Shown: one piece after another, positions 41,291 through 52,713 of the stretch | How positions within the stretch are numbered: position 1 is the first letter of the stretch | How the letters are laid out: each line of letters opens with the position of its first letter | Source of the DNA: Didymella arachidicola | Lineage: Eukaryota; Ascomycota; Dothideomycetes; Pleosporales; Didymellaceae | Direction: 5' to 3' | Length of the DNA: 64,000 nucleotides | NCBI GenBank assembly: GCA_016630955.3 | Contig: CM049985.1 | Span: 2,232,001-2,296,000, forward strand | The notes under the pieces: generated by a model | The model's input: only the letters and a program-made list of their open reading frames with translations | The model's database searches: none | What the model was told of the DNA's origin: nothing | Made by a program: the position numbers and the translations under genes

Positions 41291-42499
41291 ATGGCGAATG
41301 GCAGACCAAGATCTCGATCACGGACTCAAGCTGAGGAAGATACTGAGCTATGGTTCAGCATGCCTAGCTCGGGGAGATGTACGCCAGCTGAACAGTCGGC
41401 TTACCGCACCACATCAAGCCGGCTGAGTGTAGGCTCGACCATCTCCAGTCCGCCTCAATTGCCGTTGGTGGTCCCTACCGTATCTACAACACGAGACGTC
41501 AATAAATCCCTCCCACCACCTCCGCCAGAAACAGAGAGGAGGTCACGAAAACAAGCCACTCTACGATCATTGCTACGGGGCCGGTCGTCAGGCGACCATC
41601 CTAATCCTTCACACTTACAGCCGGAACCCTATCTCTACCATCAGCGCAATCTATCCACAGGAGCTCATCTCAGTGTAAATGTGCACACTCAGTTCCAGCA
41701 GCCACACTCTCGCAGCATGCCGAACTCGCCGTACACGTCAAGTCATGATACTGCGCCTTCGTATCCACCGCCTCTTGCTCGTATACAGTCAGCGCATTCG
41801 ACTTCTCAAGGCAGTACCTGCTATGAACCCTACTATGCTATCCACGGTTCCTCATCGCAAGAAGCTTCCTTTGGTTCGCCTTGCGACGTTTCACCGACAC
41901 GTGCTCGAACATTCCCGGACACGACTATGACCAGTCCCAGGGCGCGCAGCAGTAGTAGTTCCAGCAGATCGAGACCACACACATGGCTCTCTCCCACAGA
42001 ACCGTTTGCGGACGCTTCCCAATTTCATTTGTTCGTGGAAGCAACAACCGGGCTTCCGAATGAGGCAGACCCTTGGTCTCCTAACGGACCACACCGATTG
42101 CAAAGCTCGCTCTTCGCACGTCGATCCAGTAGAGGCTCTATCCTAGTTCCACCACAGTACATACCCGCGCCAATTCCCGATCGAACCCGCCAAACTGCAA
42201 GCTGGCAGAGCTTCGAACCACCGCTCACGTCTTCGCGATCAGTGTCTGCGCCCACGTCGACCAGTCTCTCTCAAGACACGTACAGACCGCATCACACAAA
42301 TCTCACGCCACACGTGAATGCCATCAATGCGGAACTGGAGCTATTAGGCCTCGAAGACGAGCATGCACGAGACGATGAGGAACTCCCGGACTATGCGCAA
42401 AGTCAGGCCGAGATGAATGCCAAAAAGCGCGCAGAAGCCGCGGCAAGAGCAAGAGACTTAGAGGCCAGGTGGCGTGGTGCAAGAGACAGTCGGAACTGA
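41291..42499 (+). CDS. Intrinsically disordered protein with conserved helical C-terminus
   Basis: Encodes 402 residues from the ATG at 41291 (MANGRPRSRSRTQAEED); an upstream in-frame ATG at 41237 would add 18. The first ~340 residues are Ser/Pro/Thr/Arg-rich low complexity (LPPPPPETERRSRKQ, RSSSSSSRSR) with no fold in sight. The last ~60 residues are different: INAELELLGLEDEHARDDEELPDYAQSQAEMNAKKRAEAAARARDLEARWRGAR, an acidic then Ala/Arg-rich amphipathic helix. It includes a PDYAQSQ segment resembling a PPxY-like or arrestin-tail degron site. I do not recognise the family. It is probably cytosolic and perhaps phosphorylated. Confidence 0.6.
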   Translation: MANGRPRSRSRTQAEEDTELWFSMPSSGRCTPAEQSAYRTTSSRLSVGSTISSPPQLPLVVPTVSTTRDVNKSLPPPPPETERRSRKQATLRSLLRGRSSGDHPNPSHLQPEPYLYHQRNLSTGAHLSVNVHTQFQQPHSRSMPNSPYTSSHDTAPSYPPPLARIQSAHSTSQGSTCYEPYYAIHGSSSQEASFGSPCDVSPTRARTFPDTTMTSPRARSSSSSSRSRPHTWLSPTEPFADASQFHLFVEATTGLPNEADPWSPNGPHRLQSSLFARRSSRGSILVPPQYIPAPIPDRTRQTASWQSFEPPLTSSRSVSAPTSTSLSQDTYRPHHTNLTPHVNAINAELELLGLEDEHARDDEELPDYAQSQAEMNAKKRAEAAARARDLEARWRGARDSRN

Positions 42500-43999
42500 T
42501 GGTAGCCTCGCTCCATGCGCTGTGTTTTCACGACTATATTTGCTTGCGTCGTCACTTCAGCACCGATGATACCCTCACTTAACCGTCTCCATATGAGATC
42601 CGATCGTCTAAGTTCCACTGTATATATCCGTTCACAATCAAGAATAAGAACCCACATAATGACTCTACTTGTCTAGCCCACGCTCGACAACCGAAAACCT
42701 CCTTAAATGATATGGTCCTGACGTCTTAGCCCCAATGTGTTACCATAAACGGTCTACTAGGCGTATATGTCAGGGATGACCAGCTCACGAGAGCTCAGCG
42801 CGCTCCGGTACGCCTTGTAGAAAGCCTTGAGTTCGGCTCGTACGAACTCTCGTCTTGCATACGCTACACACTAATGCCCCGGGTCTGCCGAACTGTACAA
42901 AATGCAAGTACAGGGGTACTGAGATTGAAGGACCAGCTAGCCACGAGTTCTTGGTTCGCTTAAACGTCCTCGCTAAAAAGCCGCTAGAAGCTGTTGCTGT
43001 GCTGATATATCTGCCGTCGAGGAACGTCCGTATCCGTGTCGATCGCACGGCATAGACGTCTATCTTTGTCGCGCAACGTTTATTATTCCATGGATGATTG
43101 TACAAAGATGCTTTAGCTCTGAACCTTCATTCACAATACCTCGCCACCTTACTCGGAGTGTCCTCACGAATCGAAGCCGAACACTCAACAATAATAATTG
43201 CACGGAGATGGAGATGAAGCACAGGAATGGTAGCTGGAGCGCACAAGGAAGGCTACGCTACTACACGTGCCCGAGTACAATGCGGGGATTTTGGGGCTTA
43301 GAAAGCTTGATCGGTAGGCACGGGACGGTACCAAAGCCTTAATTTCTGAAGCGTTCCTCAACTATCCGCAAAGTTCTTAATGTTTCTGAGTTCATCGCGG
43401 TGGGTGAGACGTCCATGCAGTCACACTTAGCAAAATCACCCAAAGCACTACATTCGCCACTTCGTATCTACCAAATACCCGACCTGCAGCAATGATCGAC
43501 TTTCAAAATCCTCGAAGGATCAATACATCCGCTCCGACATTTAGTTCGATTGCATTGGAGATCTACACAAGATGCATAGTTCTTGTCGTACAGAGTCTTG
43601 GTTGGGGCGACGGGTGATAGCCGACAGCGAGGCTGTGCATGCAGGTGTCAGACACGGACCGGAAACAGCGTTCCAGTACATAATCTAAAAATAGCAACAG
43701 CGACAGCAAATATAGAGTTCAACAGAAGTTGATGTGATGGCTAATGAACGCTGATGGTGAACATGTGATATCGCAATCTGTGGTGTACTGTGTCGCAGAT
43801 CTGGACTGAACAGATATGCATGAGGAGCTATCGTGTAATTTGCGTACGCACGATTTTACACTGTTACCATGGAAAAGGCACGCTAAACCCGCGAGCAACA
43901 AGTCGGTACTGACCGCAAATAGTGTATGAAATCAAACAAGTGTCAAAGGGACCTTTGCACTGCTATTAGCCGTGTGATTACGGGCACCAGAAGCACAAA
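42500..43999. other. Gene-free stretch, 1.5 kb
   Basis: Lies between the convergent 3' ends of the disordered-protein gene and the HExxH gene. No open frame of note, no repeat recognised. Confidence 0.4.
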
Positions 44000-45544
44000 T
44001 CACATCTCTGCCCCTCCACCTGTACCTTTTCCAATCGCCGATAAGTAGGTACCCTCTTCGTCGTTTGCTCGTCGCTTCTGTCGTGTGCAACATGGTGAAG
44101 ATGCGCGACAAGCGGCGACTAGACGCGTATGAGCTGGCGTAAGTCCAGGTAATGTCGACGCTAGTGATTCAGTGTGCTTTTTGGATGGTGGAAAAAGGTC
44201 ATCAATTTCACCCCTTGGTCGCTTGCGCCGTATACTACATGCTGATGTGTTATCTACGAGGAGTGCAGTTGTTGTTGATGTGCACTTTTGTGCTGAGCGA
44301 ACTGGCTTCTTCGCGCTCTGCCTCTTCGATGCCAGCAACGTCTGTAATAGAGTTGGTTTGGGAGCATCACGTACCCGCTGAGGTGTCGGCACGTTTGGAA
44401 CTTGTAATTCTGTCGCCGTGAGCTCGTTGAAGTAGACAAGATGTGAACTATTGCGATGGTGGGCAGAACAGCCTTTTGTTTCGGAGAGTTGACTGGAAGT
44501 CTGCCAATGTCTGTATAGGGCCACAATGTCGTTGCGCACGTCGGAATTATCTGACCGTACTATCCATGCACCGTGTGAGTGAGAGATCTGAATCTTGAAG
44601 TGAGCAGTTGGCGGGCTGATCGCGGTCGGACCAGCTTTCTCAACCATATCCCAGGTCTCTTTGCGGAACCATTGTGCGATCCAAGACATCGAGACATCGC
44701 TGTACTCCTTGCCGCCATTCTCATCTGCCGTCTTGATGTCAGCCCAAATCTTACGCATCAGAATATGTGTGCCAGACATGCTATTGTCCTGCGGATTGAT
44801 GATACAGCCGAACATGAAATTCTCCCAAGCATAGCCCCATTCCGTCTCTGGAAAGTTTAGTCGATAACGAGGCTCACTAAGATCACCTCGACGCATCACG
44901 CCTACAGCGTGTACCACTTCATGCACGAGTGTGATAGCAAAGAGAAAGTCGTGGCGAAATCGGGCAGAACGAGTCGCTTTAGCGTATCCATCCTCAGTAC
45001 GATAGAACAGCACAAACTTTTCGGTGAGTTCAATCTTTGGAGAGCGCTGGGTCTGAAAAGCTCTACAACAGCACGGTTCGGATGTCGAAGCAGAGTCGTC
45101 AATGATCGTACGGGCCCAAGTCCTTTGCTTCTGGCTTATGAAACTAATTTTAACTCGAACTGCAAGACATTCCAGGGTTTGACGCGCTTCTGTAAGCAGC
45201 AATGCCTTCTTTGCTTTCGATGCACGTATCAGAGGATCGCACATGTACTTCTTCCCGGTTTGCAGGTCGTGCATCACACGGCCGTAAAGCAAAGGGACGA
45301 AGAATTCGAGCAGTTTATCGTGCAAGAGGAACTGCGATGCCAGCTGCAACCCTTGTTGCATCTGCTCGTGCTGCTTAAGCTGATGGAACAGAGGGTGGAT
45401 GGGATTAGTGAGATTGCCTGAAAGGATTGCTTCATTCTCGAGCAGCTTGAATCGATCATTGGTGTTGGCTGCACTGATGAGGTCATTGATGAGGTGGCTT
45501 GACAATATATCAGCGCGCTTCATGCGAGGGCGTTGGTGTTCCAT
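44000..45544 (-). CDS. Putative zinc metallopeptidase-like (HExxH) protein, SprT-like type
   Basis: An intronless 514-residue protein. The core motif HDFLFAITLVHEVVHAVGVM contains HEVVH (208-212), a zincin active-site helix. About 30 residues later comes ETEWGYAWENFMFGCIINP, where an acidic third ligand or supporting Glu would lie. The arrangement resembles SprT-like domain proteins that are numerous in Dothideomycetes. The N-terminal 200 residues are mostly helical; the C-terminal 200 are basic and low complexity with a likely nuclear localisation signal (IRRKRPRGE, PPSKKH). SprT/Spartan proteins cut DNA-protein crosslinks, but that activity is not shown here. Cys-rich SEPCCCRAF at 155-163 is unusual. 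Function unproven. Confidence 0.6.
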   Translation of the reverse strand: MEHQRPRMKRADILSSHLINDLISAANTNDRFKLLENEAILSGNLTNPIHPLFHQLKQHEQMQQGLQLASQFLLHDKLLEFFVPLLYGRVMHDLQTGKKYMCDPLIRASKAKKALLLTEARQTLECLAVRVKISFISQKQRTWARTIIDDSASTSEPCCCRAFQTQRSPKIELTEKFVLFYRTEDGYAKATRSARFRHDFLFAITLVHEVVHAVGVMRRGDLSEPRYRLNFPETEWGYAWENFMFGCIINPQDNSMSGTHILMRKIWADIKTADENGGKEYSDVSMSWIAQWFRKETWDMVEKAGPTAISPPTAHFKIQISHSHGAWIVRSDNSDVRNDIVALYRHWQTSSQLSETKGCSAHHRNSSHLVYFNELTATELQVPNVPTPQRVRDAPKPTLLQTLLASKRQSAKKPVRSAQKCTSTTTALLVDNTSACSIRRKRPRGEIDDLFPPSKKHTESLASTLPGLTPAHTRLVAACRASSPCCTRQKRRANDEEGTYLSAIGKGTGGGAEM

Positions 45545-46567
45545 TGATGCTTACTCAGATTCGGAGTGGTTACCGTCTCCGTTGGGAATACTGTCGGAGT
45601 GTATACATAAAATGATTGATCCCATTGTGAGGGTCAATCGCCAGAGATAATGCACAATGCAACATGATTATAGCTGCGAGGAGTGATGTTTCCAGAATGT
45701 AGCGGTCAAAACAAAGAGAGACGTCTGTACTGTGGCCTCTGTGCATTTGCGCGAAGTTTCGACACAATGTCGAGACAACATGGAAGTCACATACACGGAA
45801 GAACGAGGCACTGGGCTGTTTGTGCACAAGGGAATGTTTGGTTTAGACCTATGCACTCCCTGTCTACCTCAAACCTGCATCGACGCCCACATCAGGTCGT
45901 CGGGTCTTCCTTTGGAAAAGGAGGTTCCTTTCCCATTCTGGCCCATGTTTTTTTAACAATGTCGAACTTCGTACTTCTTAGGTATAGAAAGGAGTCGATG
46001 CGCTTGTACTGCTGCCCCGAACAATGTACTGTGCGCCGTCGCCTGGCGAAAATAATTAGCAGGTACGCTGCTAGTACCTGGGTGCCTACAACTCGTTGAA
46101 CCAGCTTACTGCCTGATATATAGTCGACTAATGCCAATAGATGGATTTTGATGAAGACAGTATGGGTTGGAGAGTGTCGAGTTGGGGAGTCGTATCTTTT
46201 GATACCTGGATGGACGGTGATATAGCTCATAGCAGCCACGAATGTCACTATCGGTGTCCATTAATACTGCCTTATCTTTTTGGGTTTTACTATTTGCTAT
46301 TTGAAATTGTCGACGTTCCATGAGCTTTGTACCACCTGGCAAACCTAAGTACGACGACTCGTCCTGGTTTTACTGACCACCCGACAACCATCGGAACAGA
46401 TCCTTTGAAACGCTTAGTCTTGACACTAGAGTGCTATTAGTCAGGTCTCGGTTTTTCCAGAAGCGTCTTGAGCGCTGTCTTGCTTTTGCTCTTCACTTGA
46501 GACATACAAACACTATTGGTCAGCGCTGTTTGACCCAGTCACCCCTCAAAGAGCATATACGGCCAAC
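45545..46567. other. Gene-free stretch, 1 kb
   Basis: Divergent spacer between the HExxH gene and the single-TM protein gene. Short frames such as minus 46248-45892 have no recognisable features. Confidence 0.4.
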
Positions 46568-47407
46568 TTGCTTAAGATATCTTCTCCCCTGGCATGGCAC
46601 CCACTACCGCAGTACATGTTTGCCCCCTTCACGCTACACTTAGCGCGCATCACAATCAGGACCATGTACTGTTTCTGGCAGATGCCCGTGCATCGAGATC
46701 CTATATCGCTCGAACTCCTGATCGATAGCTTCGTTAGCCAAACCTGTGAAGCTTCTGAACAACTTGGCAAGTCAATTGTTGCTTCGAATGAAACGCTCGC
46801 TTATTGGTGGGATCATCCTCACCACCGGTCTGTGTTCATCCTCTTGATAATCTTAGGAGTTATCACAACCTGGCTTGTCAAGTCAAGTATCATGACCCGA
46901 CAAGCGCTGAGAGCTCATGTAGTGTCACAGAAGCTCACAAAGACCAACACTGTGCAAAAGACCACTGCCGACGCTGGCGCACCGCTGGAGACACCACAGC
47001 GGCCCTGTGCGATCCAAGTAATGGACAAAACTGGGAAAGACAGCTCTCTATCCGCGAGGGGCACTCAAGCTCCATTCGGTATCGGTGCAACAGTTAATGG
47101 ACATGATTCTTGCTTCTCGACTCCGGGAGACCAGACTCCCTCTGTCAACAACGCTGGACGGCGCAACTTCTCTGGCCTCGCGAAGACTGCCCCGGCCAAC
47201 TACTTTACCCTTCAACAGAATGGCGTGCTTGATGCAATGGGTACCCCGACTAGCAAGTTCAGGTCGTCCCCAATGATGGAGCTTCGTGTCGCATCTGATG
47301 ATGAGGAGTATGTACATGTGTTCGATAGCCCTACAAGATCTTTTGGCAGAGTGAGGAAATCGCAGGTTGCGCCGAAGAAGGCCCAGCGTGAGCCTGAGAG
47401 TGTTTGA
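46568..47407 (+). CDS. Hypothetical single-pass membrane protein
   Basis: An intronless 279-residue frame; the true start may be an internal ATG such as MYCFWQMPVHRDPISLE (residue 33) rather than the first. One clear membrane segment, SVFILLIILGVITTWLV (about 88-104), is followed by a ~170-residue cytosolic tail rich in Ser/Thr/Gln with NNAGRRNFSGLAKTAPANYF, MGTPTSKFRSSPMMELRVASDDEEYVHVFDSP and a basic end. The tail has repeated S/T-P sites (ETPQRP, FSTPGDQTP, MGTPTSK, DSPTRS), suggesting phosphorylation. I do not recognise the family. Moderate confidence that it is a gene because of the length and the ordered TM-plus-tail layout. Confidence 0.5.
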   Translation: MLKISSPLAWHPLPQYMFAPFTLHLARITIRTMYCFWQMPVHRDPISLELLIDSFVSQTCEASEQLGKSIVASNETLAYWWDHPHHRSVFILLIILGVITTWLVKSSIMTRQALRAHVVSQKLTKTNTVQKTTADAGAPLETPQRPCAIQVMDKTGKDSSLSARGTQAPFGIGATVNGHDSCFSTPGDQTPSVNNAGRRNFSGLAKTAPANYFTLQQNGVLDAMGTPTSKFRSSPMMELRVASDDEEYVHVFDSPTRSFGRVRKSQVAPKKAQREPESV

Positions 47408-47974
47408 GGCGCTTCAGATCGAGCGGTAAGATTTTGATGGTATGGATACTCGCTCAGTTTTGAAGGGTGAGGTTGTTGTACGAGCTCAAGATTGTCTGTG
47501 TAATGTTAGTAGTGTTCTCCCTAAATATAGCGTCATTTCAGCACTACACGCAAAAAGTAAGAGAGGGTGCTGTTACCGAGAATCATCTACGCGCATTAGT
47601 GCAAAATGCCTCGTCAGTTGGAACACTGGTTTGTGGACGGAAGATACCATTGTGTGAGTTGTCTGTGAGATATCAGCAAGATGCTCGACATAATTAGCTA
47701 CATCATTCTGCCTTGAACTCTTGACATCTTCAGAACGCGGTGTGAAGATGACACTGCAGCTGCAGTCATAACTATGACGACACGTTACTTTAGGCGGAAG
47801 GTACGAGGCGTGCGTGCCCTTAACGGTGAGAGCGAACGCTCACCTGAGCCACTAGACCAAAGCTCCCCCACTTCAACTTGCTTAGCGGAGCTCGCAAGCC
47901 CTCGATCGTCTCCATCACTTCTCTCGACTTTACGAGGCATCTGTCTCTCACTTTCCCACCATTTCGTCACCAGT
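47408..47974. other. Spacer with possible 5' extension of the next gene
   Basis: The frame of the next gene is open back to an ATG at 47774, so 47774-47974 may be coding (67 extra residues) or leader. Otherwise empty. Confidence 0.4.
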
Positions 47975-49478
47975 ATGGGCGATGTCAGCGAACCAAAAAC
48001 ACCTACAGTCGAGGGCGTGTCTTCTAAAACTACCGTGGAGACAGTCGACCAATCCACCGCACTTCTTACCGAAAGCTTGGTATCTGGTACGCAGACATCT
48101 CGCGTAGTCACGACGAACAGCACTCCTACACCTGTTGACTCGCTGTCTGCGCGTACCGCGGAAGATGAAGCCGCCACACCGCCGCCGGTCCGCCTGATCG
48201 ATAGTGATCCAAGCAAATTCCGCTCTCTGAAGCGCGTGATCGTGATCGGTCGTCCAGGCAGCGGTACTGACGGTGAGTGTAGAGCGTTTCGTGATCCAAG
48301 ATATGGATCTGACGTCTTCTATAGGTGTTGGCGACGCGCTCAAGAAGCTAGGATTCAAAGTCTACGACTTCCAAGCTGCCAGCAAACGATATGAACGCGA
48401 CTTTCCACTGTGGGTCGAAGCAGCACGCCTTCGTAAAGAAGGTCGGCCATACAACAAGTCAGATTACGACAAGCTCATTGGCGACCACGATGCCATTGTC
48501 GGCATGCCAGTATGCTTCTTTGGCGAAGACATTGTCAAGCTGTACGCCGGAGTCAAAGTCGTCTTGGTGAGTGCAGATTCTGTCCTCGAAACTGTCCTTA
48601 GGATGCCAACAACAAAGTTCTGGGCGCGTTTTGACCCTGTCTACCAAGGCAACATTGAGCAACTGCTCACGCTTATCAAAACATCTAGCGAGTTCCCTTG
48701 TGTGAGCAATGGCCGAAATATCCGCGAGAATGTTCGAGAGAAGAATCTTCTTGAGGTTCGTAACCTGCTTGCATGGAACCCTTTATGCGAGTTCCTCCAG
48801 GTCAAAGTTCCTGATGCACCAGCGCCTAAACTTCACGATGACAGATCTAGGGCCGAGCTGGCTGCTCGCCCATGGCGCGCGGTATCAGGAAATGCCAACA
48901 AGACAGGACAGCGAATTTTCATAGGCTTGGCGTATGCCCTGGCAATGGCTTCGATCACTCTGATCGCTGTCCTGGCAGCTGTTCTTGGAAGCACCGGTCT
49001 TTACCAGCTTTCATTTGCCGGGCTACATCTCTTCCGGTTCCTTGTCGCACGCTCTCAGATCCGAGACACAACGCGCGGAGCAGCTGTAGGTCTCGCTATC
49101 CTCACATTCGTCTGTGGCATAGGGACAGGGTACGCCATTGCTCTCATGCGCATTTCCGAGCCCGCAGTTGTCGAGTCGCCTGCCCGCGATCACCGGCGCA
49201 GATATAATAACGGACGCAGGAAGTTTGGGAACGGCCGTGGCAGACAGTCCGATATCGATGACAAAAAACGCCCTGAGCGTCCAACTTTGGATGGATGGAG
49301 TGGTGTCCAAGAAAACATTCGCAAAGACGATGCCAACATGGCCAAGGAAGGCTTGGAGGAGCGGAAGAATGGTAAACACGTGACATTTCACGTCACACAC
49401 AAGCAGACGGAGAGCGGCCAGGACTTTCTCAGTGGCCCTCGTAAGGTCCTGTCGGTTACGAAAGAGACGGTTGAATAG
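47975..49478 (+). CDS. P-loop sulfotransferase-like protein with C-terminal membrane segments
   Basis: Exon 1 47975-48272 and exon 2 48325-49478 give 483 residues (550 if the ATG at 47774 is used); the 52-nt intron is GTGAGT...ATAG. After a Ser/Thr-rich N-terminus comes RVIVIGRPGSGTDGVGDALKKLGFKVYDF, the position of the GxxRTGTxSL 5'-PSB loop in fungal sulfotransferase-like P-loop proteins. Next are the family's PYNKSDYDKLIGDHDAIVGMPVCFFGEDIVKLY and VVLVSADSVLETV, then NPLCEFLQVKVPD. Two hydrophobic segments follow (ALAMASITLIAVLAAVLG and AAVGLAILTFVCGIGTGYAIALM), then a basic tail. The usual Arg-Thr of the loop is Gly-Ser here and the intron interrupts it, so activity is doubtful. Members are often mis-annotated as NAD-dependent epimerases. 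Function unknown. Confidence 0.68.
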
Positions 49479-49684
49479 GGATCGAGGTTGACGGACTGCG
49501 TGGAGCGGAGGTGGACTCCAGATGAGCATCAACTTCATAGATTTTGTTCTACGATCAAGCGCGCAAAGGCGACGCGCTGGACGAGCTTTTGGGAGAAGTG
49601 AAAACATATACAATACAGGACTACGCAGAACGAACGCCGGCCCATGCAATGTATCTAAATGGGTATACACACATCATACAACGT

Positions 49685-52248
49685 TCAAACAGTGCCACCA
49701 ATCTCTTTTCTGACCCAGTTCTCCAGGCCACCAAGAGCAATGATCTCCTGAACGTTGGGAGGAAGCTCGCCGACCTTGACGCTCCACTTGGCGCCATTAG
49801 GGCCCTCCTGCACATTTACACTGCTCCTGCGCACATCCCACTCCAGTGTCCAGCCCGTCCTGCGTGTAAGCTGCTTCGCCTCAGCAGGCTGCGCGGTAGC
49901 AGCCGGCGGCGGCGAGTCGAGAGACTGGCTGTTCCTGCTTGGCTCCTTGACAGCCTGCTGACTCGCCTCGACGTTGGTGCCAGAGAACACCTCCCTCAGC
50001 CTGTTCGCTAGCTTGGGCACCTCGACGCCCATCAAAGCGTTATTGATGCTGTTCCTGCTGAAGATGTTGCCGAAGCTGCCAGCGACTACGAGCGGGATGC
50101 CCTTTGCTAGGATCGCCGTCGCGGCCTGCTCGCGGCTGCTGCCGCATCCGAAATTGAAGCCTGTGACGAGGATGTCGCCGGCCCTTGCGGTCTGTCCGAA
50201 CGTGGGGTCGTAGTTCTCCATGCACACCTCTGCCATCTTCTCGCGGCTCACGTCGTCTTGGTATGTGTATTTTCCTGGGTAGATGCCGTCGGTGTTGATG
50301 TTATCGGCGTCGCAGAAGACGATCTCGCCGGCGATTTTCTCAGGGAAACCGGGTAGGATCTCGGTCAGCGACTCTGCGTCTGAGGACGCTGGTGCGGGCT
50401 CAGAGATGGTGGGGGTTTCGGTCGACTCGCCGAACGAGGCTGCCGCTGCCTCGGCGTCCGCGATCGCTTTCTCGATCATGTCTTCGATGGTCATCATGCG
50501 CTCTTCTTCAGGGATGCCGTCGCCTTCGCCGCGGCGCACGCCCGTGTAGCCTTCAGGAGCCTCGTACCATCCAGGCCCGGAGATCTTGCCGGAGAGCGCG
50601 CTAGCGGCGACTACCTCGGGGCTAGCAAGGTAGGCTTTGGCGTCCGGAGAGCCCATGCGGCCCTTAAAGTTGCGGTTGCTGGCGCTGATTCCGACCTCGC
50701 CTGGCTCGAGGAGACCGGTGCCGAGGCCAATGCAAGGGCCGCATCCGGAGGGGAGAGGCTGAGCTCCGGCTTCGAGGAGAGTCTGCCAGTCCCCAGACTC
50801 TTCTGCGGCCTTCTGCTCCGGGATGGACGCAGCGGCGATGTAGAACTTGACATGTTCAGGAAGCTTGGGGATCTTGCCGCCGTTGGCTTCGGCAGCCTCC
50901 TTGAAGACCTTGGCGGCAGCTGCGAGATCAGACGCGCGAGAGTTAGTGCAGGAGACGAGGTAGGCCTTGTTGACCTTGATGTCCTGGTTCTGGAGCTCGA
51001 CAAGGGGTGTGGCAATCTTGACCGAATTGGGACCAGAGACGTAAGGAGACAGAGTGGACAAATCGAGGAAGAGCTCCTTGGCGTACACAGCACCTTTGTC
51101 GGCAGCCAACGCAGGCTTCCAGATGTGGCCAAGCTGCTGTCCAACGATACCGGTAGCCGTGAAGAGCTCGTCGATGCGCTCGTGAACGAATTGCTTCTGG
51201 TGGTGGTCCTTGACTTCACCCTCGCCCATGGCAGCCAGTGTGGCACGAGCTCGCAGCCAGCCGTGAAGTACGGAGTCGATGGGGAACAGGCCAGTCAGGG
51301 CACCCCACTCGGTGGTCATGTTGGCGATAGTCAGGCGGTCGTCGACGGGGATGGTGCGGAGGGTGTCGTCAGATCCAGTGAACTCGATAGCGTGGTTGAG
51401 GACTTCGTCCTTGTTGAAGAGACCAGCGAGAGCAACGATGACGTCCTTGCCGGTAACGCCCTTGGGCATGGTGCCTTGCAAGGTGACCTTTGCAACGGGA
51501 GGCACCTGCCACCAGGTCTTGCCGGTCGCCCAGATACTGGCAGCGTCTGTTCGGACCACAGGTGTGCCGAGGCAGCCAATGCCACCGTACATGTTCGAGT
51601 GGCTGTCCGAGGCCACGGCAAGCGTTCCTGGCCATGCGTAGCCCTCTTCCACCATGATTTGGTGACCAATACCACGTCCAGCGCCGTAGAAGACGACATC
51701 GTTCTTTCCGGCGAACTCCTCAATCTGGCTGTACTTCTTCAGGTTCTTCTCGGTCTTGTTCTGGACATCGTGGTCAAGGGTCATGACGATCTGCTTGGGG
51801 TCGTTGATCTTGGTCGCGCCGATAGACATAAACTTGAGCGCCACGGGCCATGAGTTGTCGTGTGTCATGCACTTGGCAGGCTGGAGCGTCACGTAGTCGC
51901 CTGAGCGGATGACCTTGCCCTCTGTAACGCCGACGGCATGGCGCTGGACGATTTTCTCGGTCAGAGTCTGGGGTGTCTTCGGGGTCTCCTGGAAGGTGCC
52001 GAGGAAGTTTGCGGCCGGGCCCTCCTTCAGCGAGTGGAAGACCTCGGGGGTGTCATAGCGGGTGGCAGTCGTGCTGAAAGCGCGAGGGGCGAGGTTGAGA
52101 CGGGATGACTGCGTCGCGACGCGTGAAAGGCGGATGCTCGATGGCAGCTGCGGCGATTAGCATTTGCAGTAGTCGAGATAGGTGCACAATCACGCACCAC
52201 AGCCGCTCGGCGACCCAAGAGTCGCGCAGCTCGCAGAGACATAGCCAT
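49685..52248 (-). CDS. LYS4: Homoaconitase, mitochondrial
   Basis: Exon 1 52248-52198 and exon 2 52147-49685 give 837 residues; the 50-nt intron is GTGCGT...CGCAG. It converts homocitrate/homoaconitate to homoisocitrate in the alpha-aminoadipate lysine pathway. The N-terminus is an Arg/Ser/Ala-rich mitochondrial presequence (MAMSLRAARLLGRRAAV, then SSIRLSRVATQSSRLNLAPRAFSTT). The iron-sulfur ligands are present: LVSCTNSRASDL and PLPSGCGPCIGLG. Substrate-site and hinge motifs include ASDSHSNMYGG, GFNFGCGSSREQAATAI and the swivel domain's NTDGIYPGKYTY. Family length is about 720-790; an Ala/Glu/Ser-rich linker (about 590-640) and a Pro/Ala-rich insert (SLDSPPPAATAQPAEAK) account for the rest. 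It diverges from SER1. Confidence 0.96.
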
Positions 52249-52713
52249 TGCTCCCAGATTGACGCTTGGCACGAAGTGTCGGTTCACGATGCGCACGCTT
52301 CCCCAGAAATTTGTCGGCGGCCAAGAGGCATTCCCGGCCGCGCCGACTTCGGGCAAGGTCATCAGGGTCGCCCCGCGCTTGATTGGCTGCTGTGCGTACG
52401 CGGTTCACCACCACTCTCGCGTACACCAGTACAGCACGCGGACAGCGTTGAAGAGTGGCTGCATGCGCTTGTATGCGTACTGTCGCTGCATGTCTCGACT
52501 GAGCTACATGTTTTCTCGGTGGCTTGCATCACCGAGACCGGACAGGACGCTCTCGAGGTTGCTGCATGGGAGTCATATTGGTATGACGCGAGGCTCAAGA
52601 ATTTACACTCCGCAAACACAGCTTCCGGTCAATTGACGTGCTGCTTTCTCCCCGACTCCTCTGCCGTTACTCCTCCATCCCACCACTCTTGCCGACCACC
52701 TCACTTCGTCGCC
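52249..52713. promoter_or_regulatory. Shared divergent promoter region of LYS4 and SER1
   Basis: These 465 bp separate the start codons of two amino-acid biosynthesis genes transcribed in opposite directions. Two CCAAT boxes (as ATTGG) are visible near 52382 and 52574. A near-match to the Gcn4/CpcA site TGASTCA (GGAGTCA, one mismatch) lies near 52569. Joint cross-pathway control is plausible but not shown by an exact site. The leader sequence of SER1 just before 52714 is pyrimidine-rich. Confidence 0.45.

Noticed and set aside
50852..51853. Plus-strand 333-codon frame inside LYS4
   Set aside because: Antisense shadow of a highly conserved homoaconitase exon with strong GC-biased third positions.
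52105..52713. 5' extension of SER1 by about 200 codons
   Set aside because: The extension runs through the shared promoter and part of LYS4 exon 2; the conserved SER1 N-terminus begins at the ATG at 52714.
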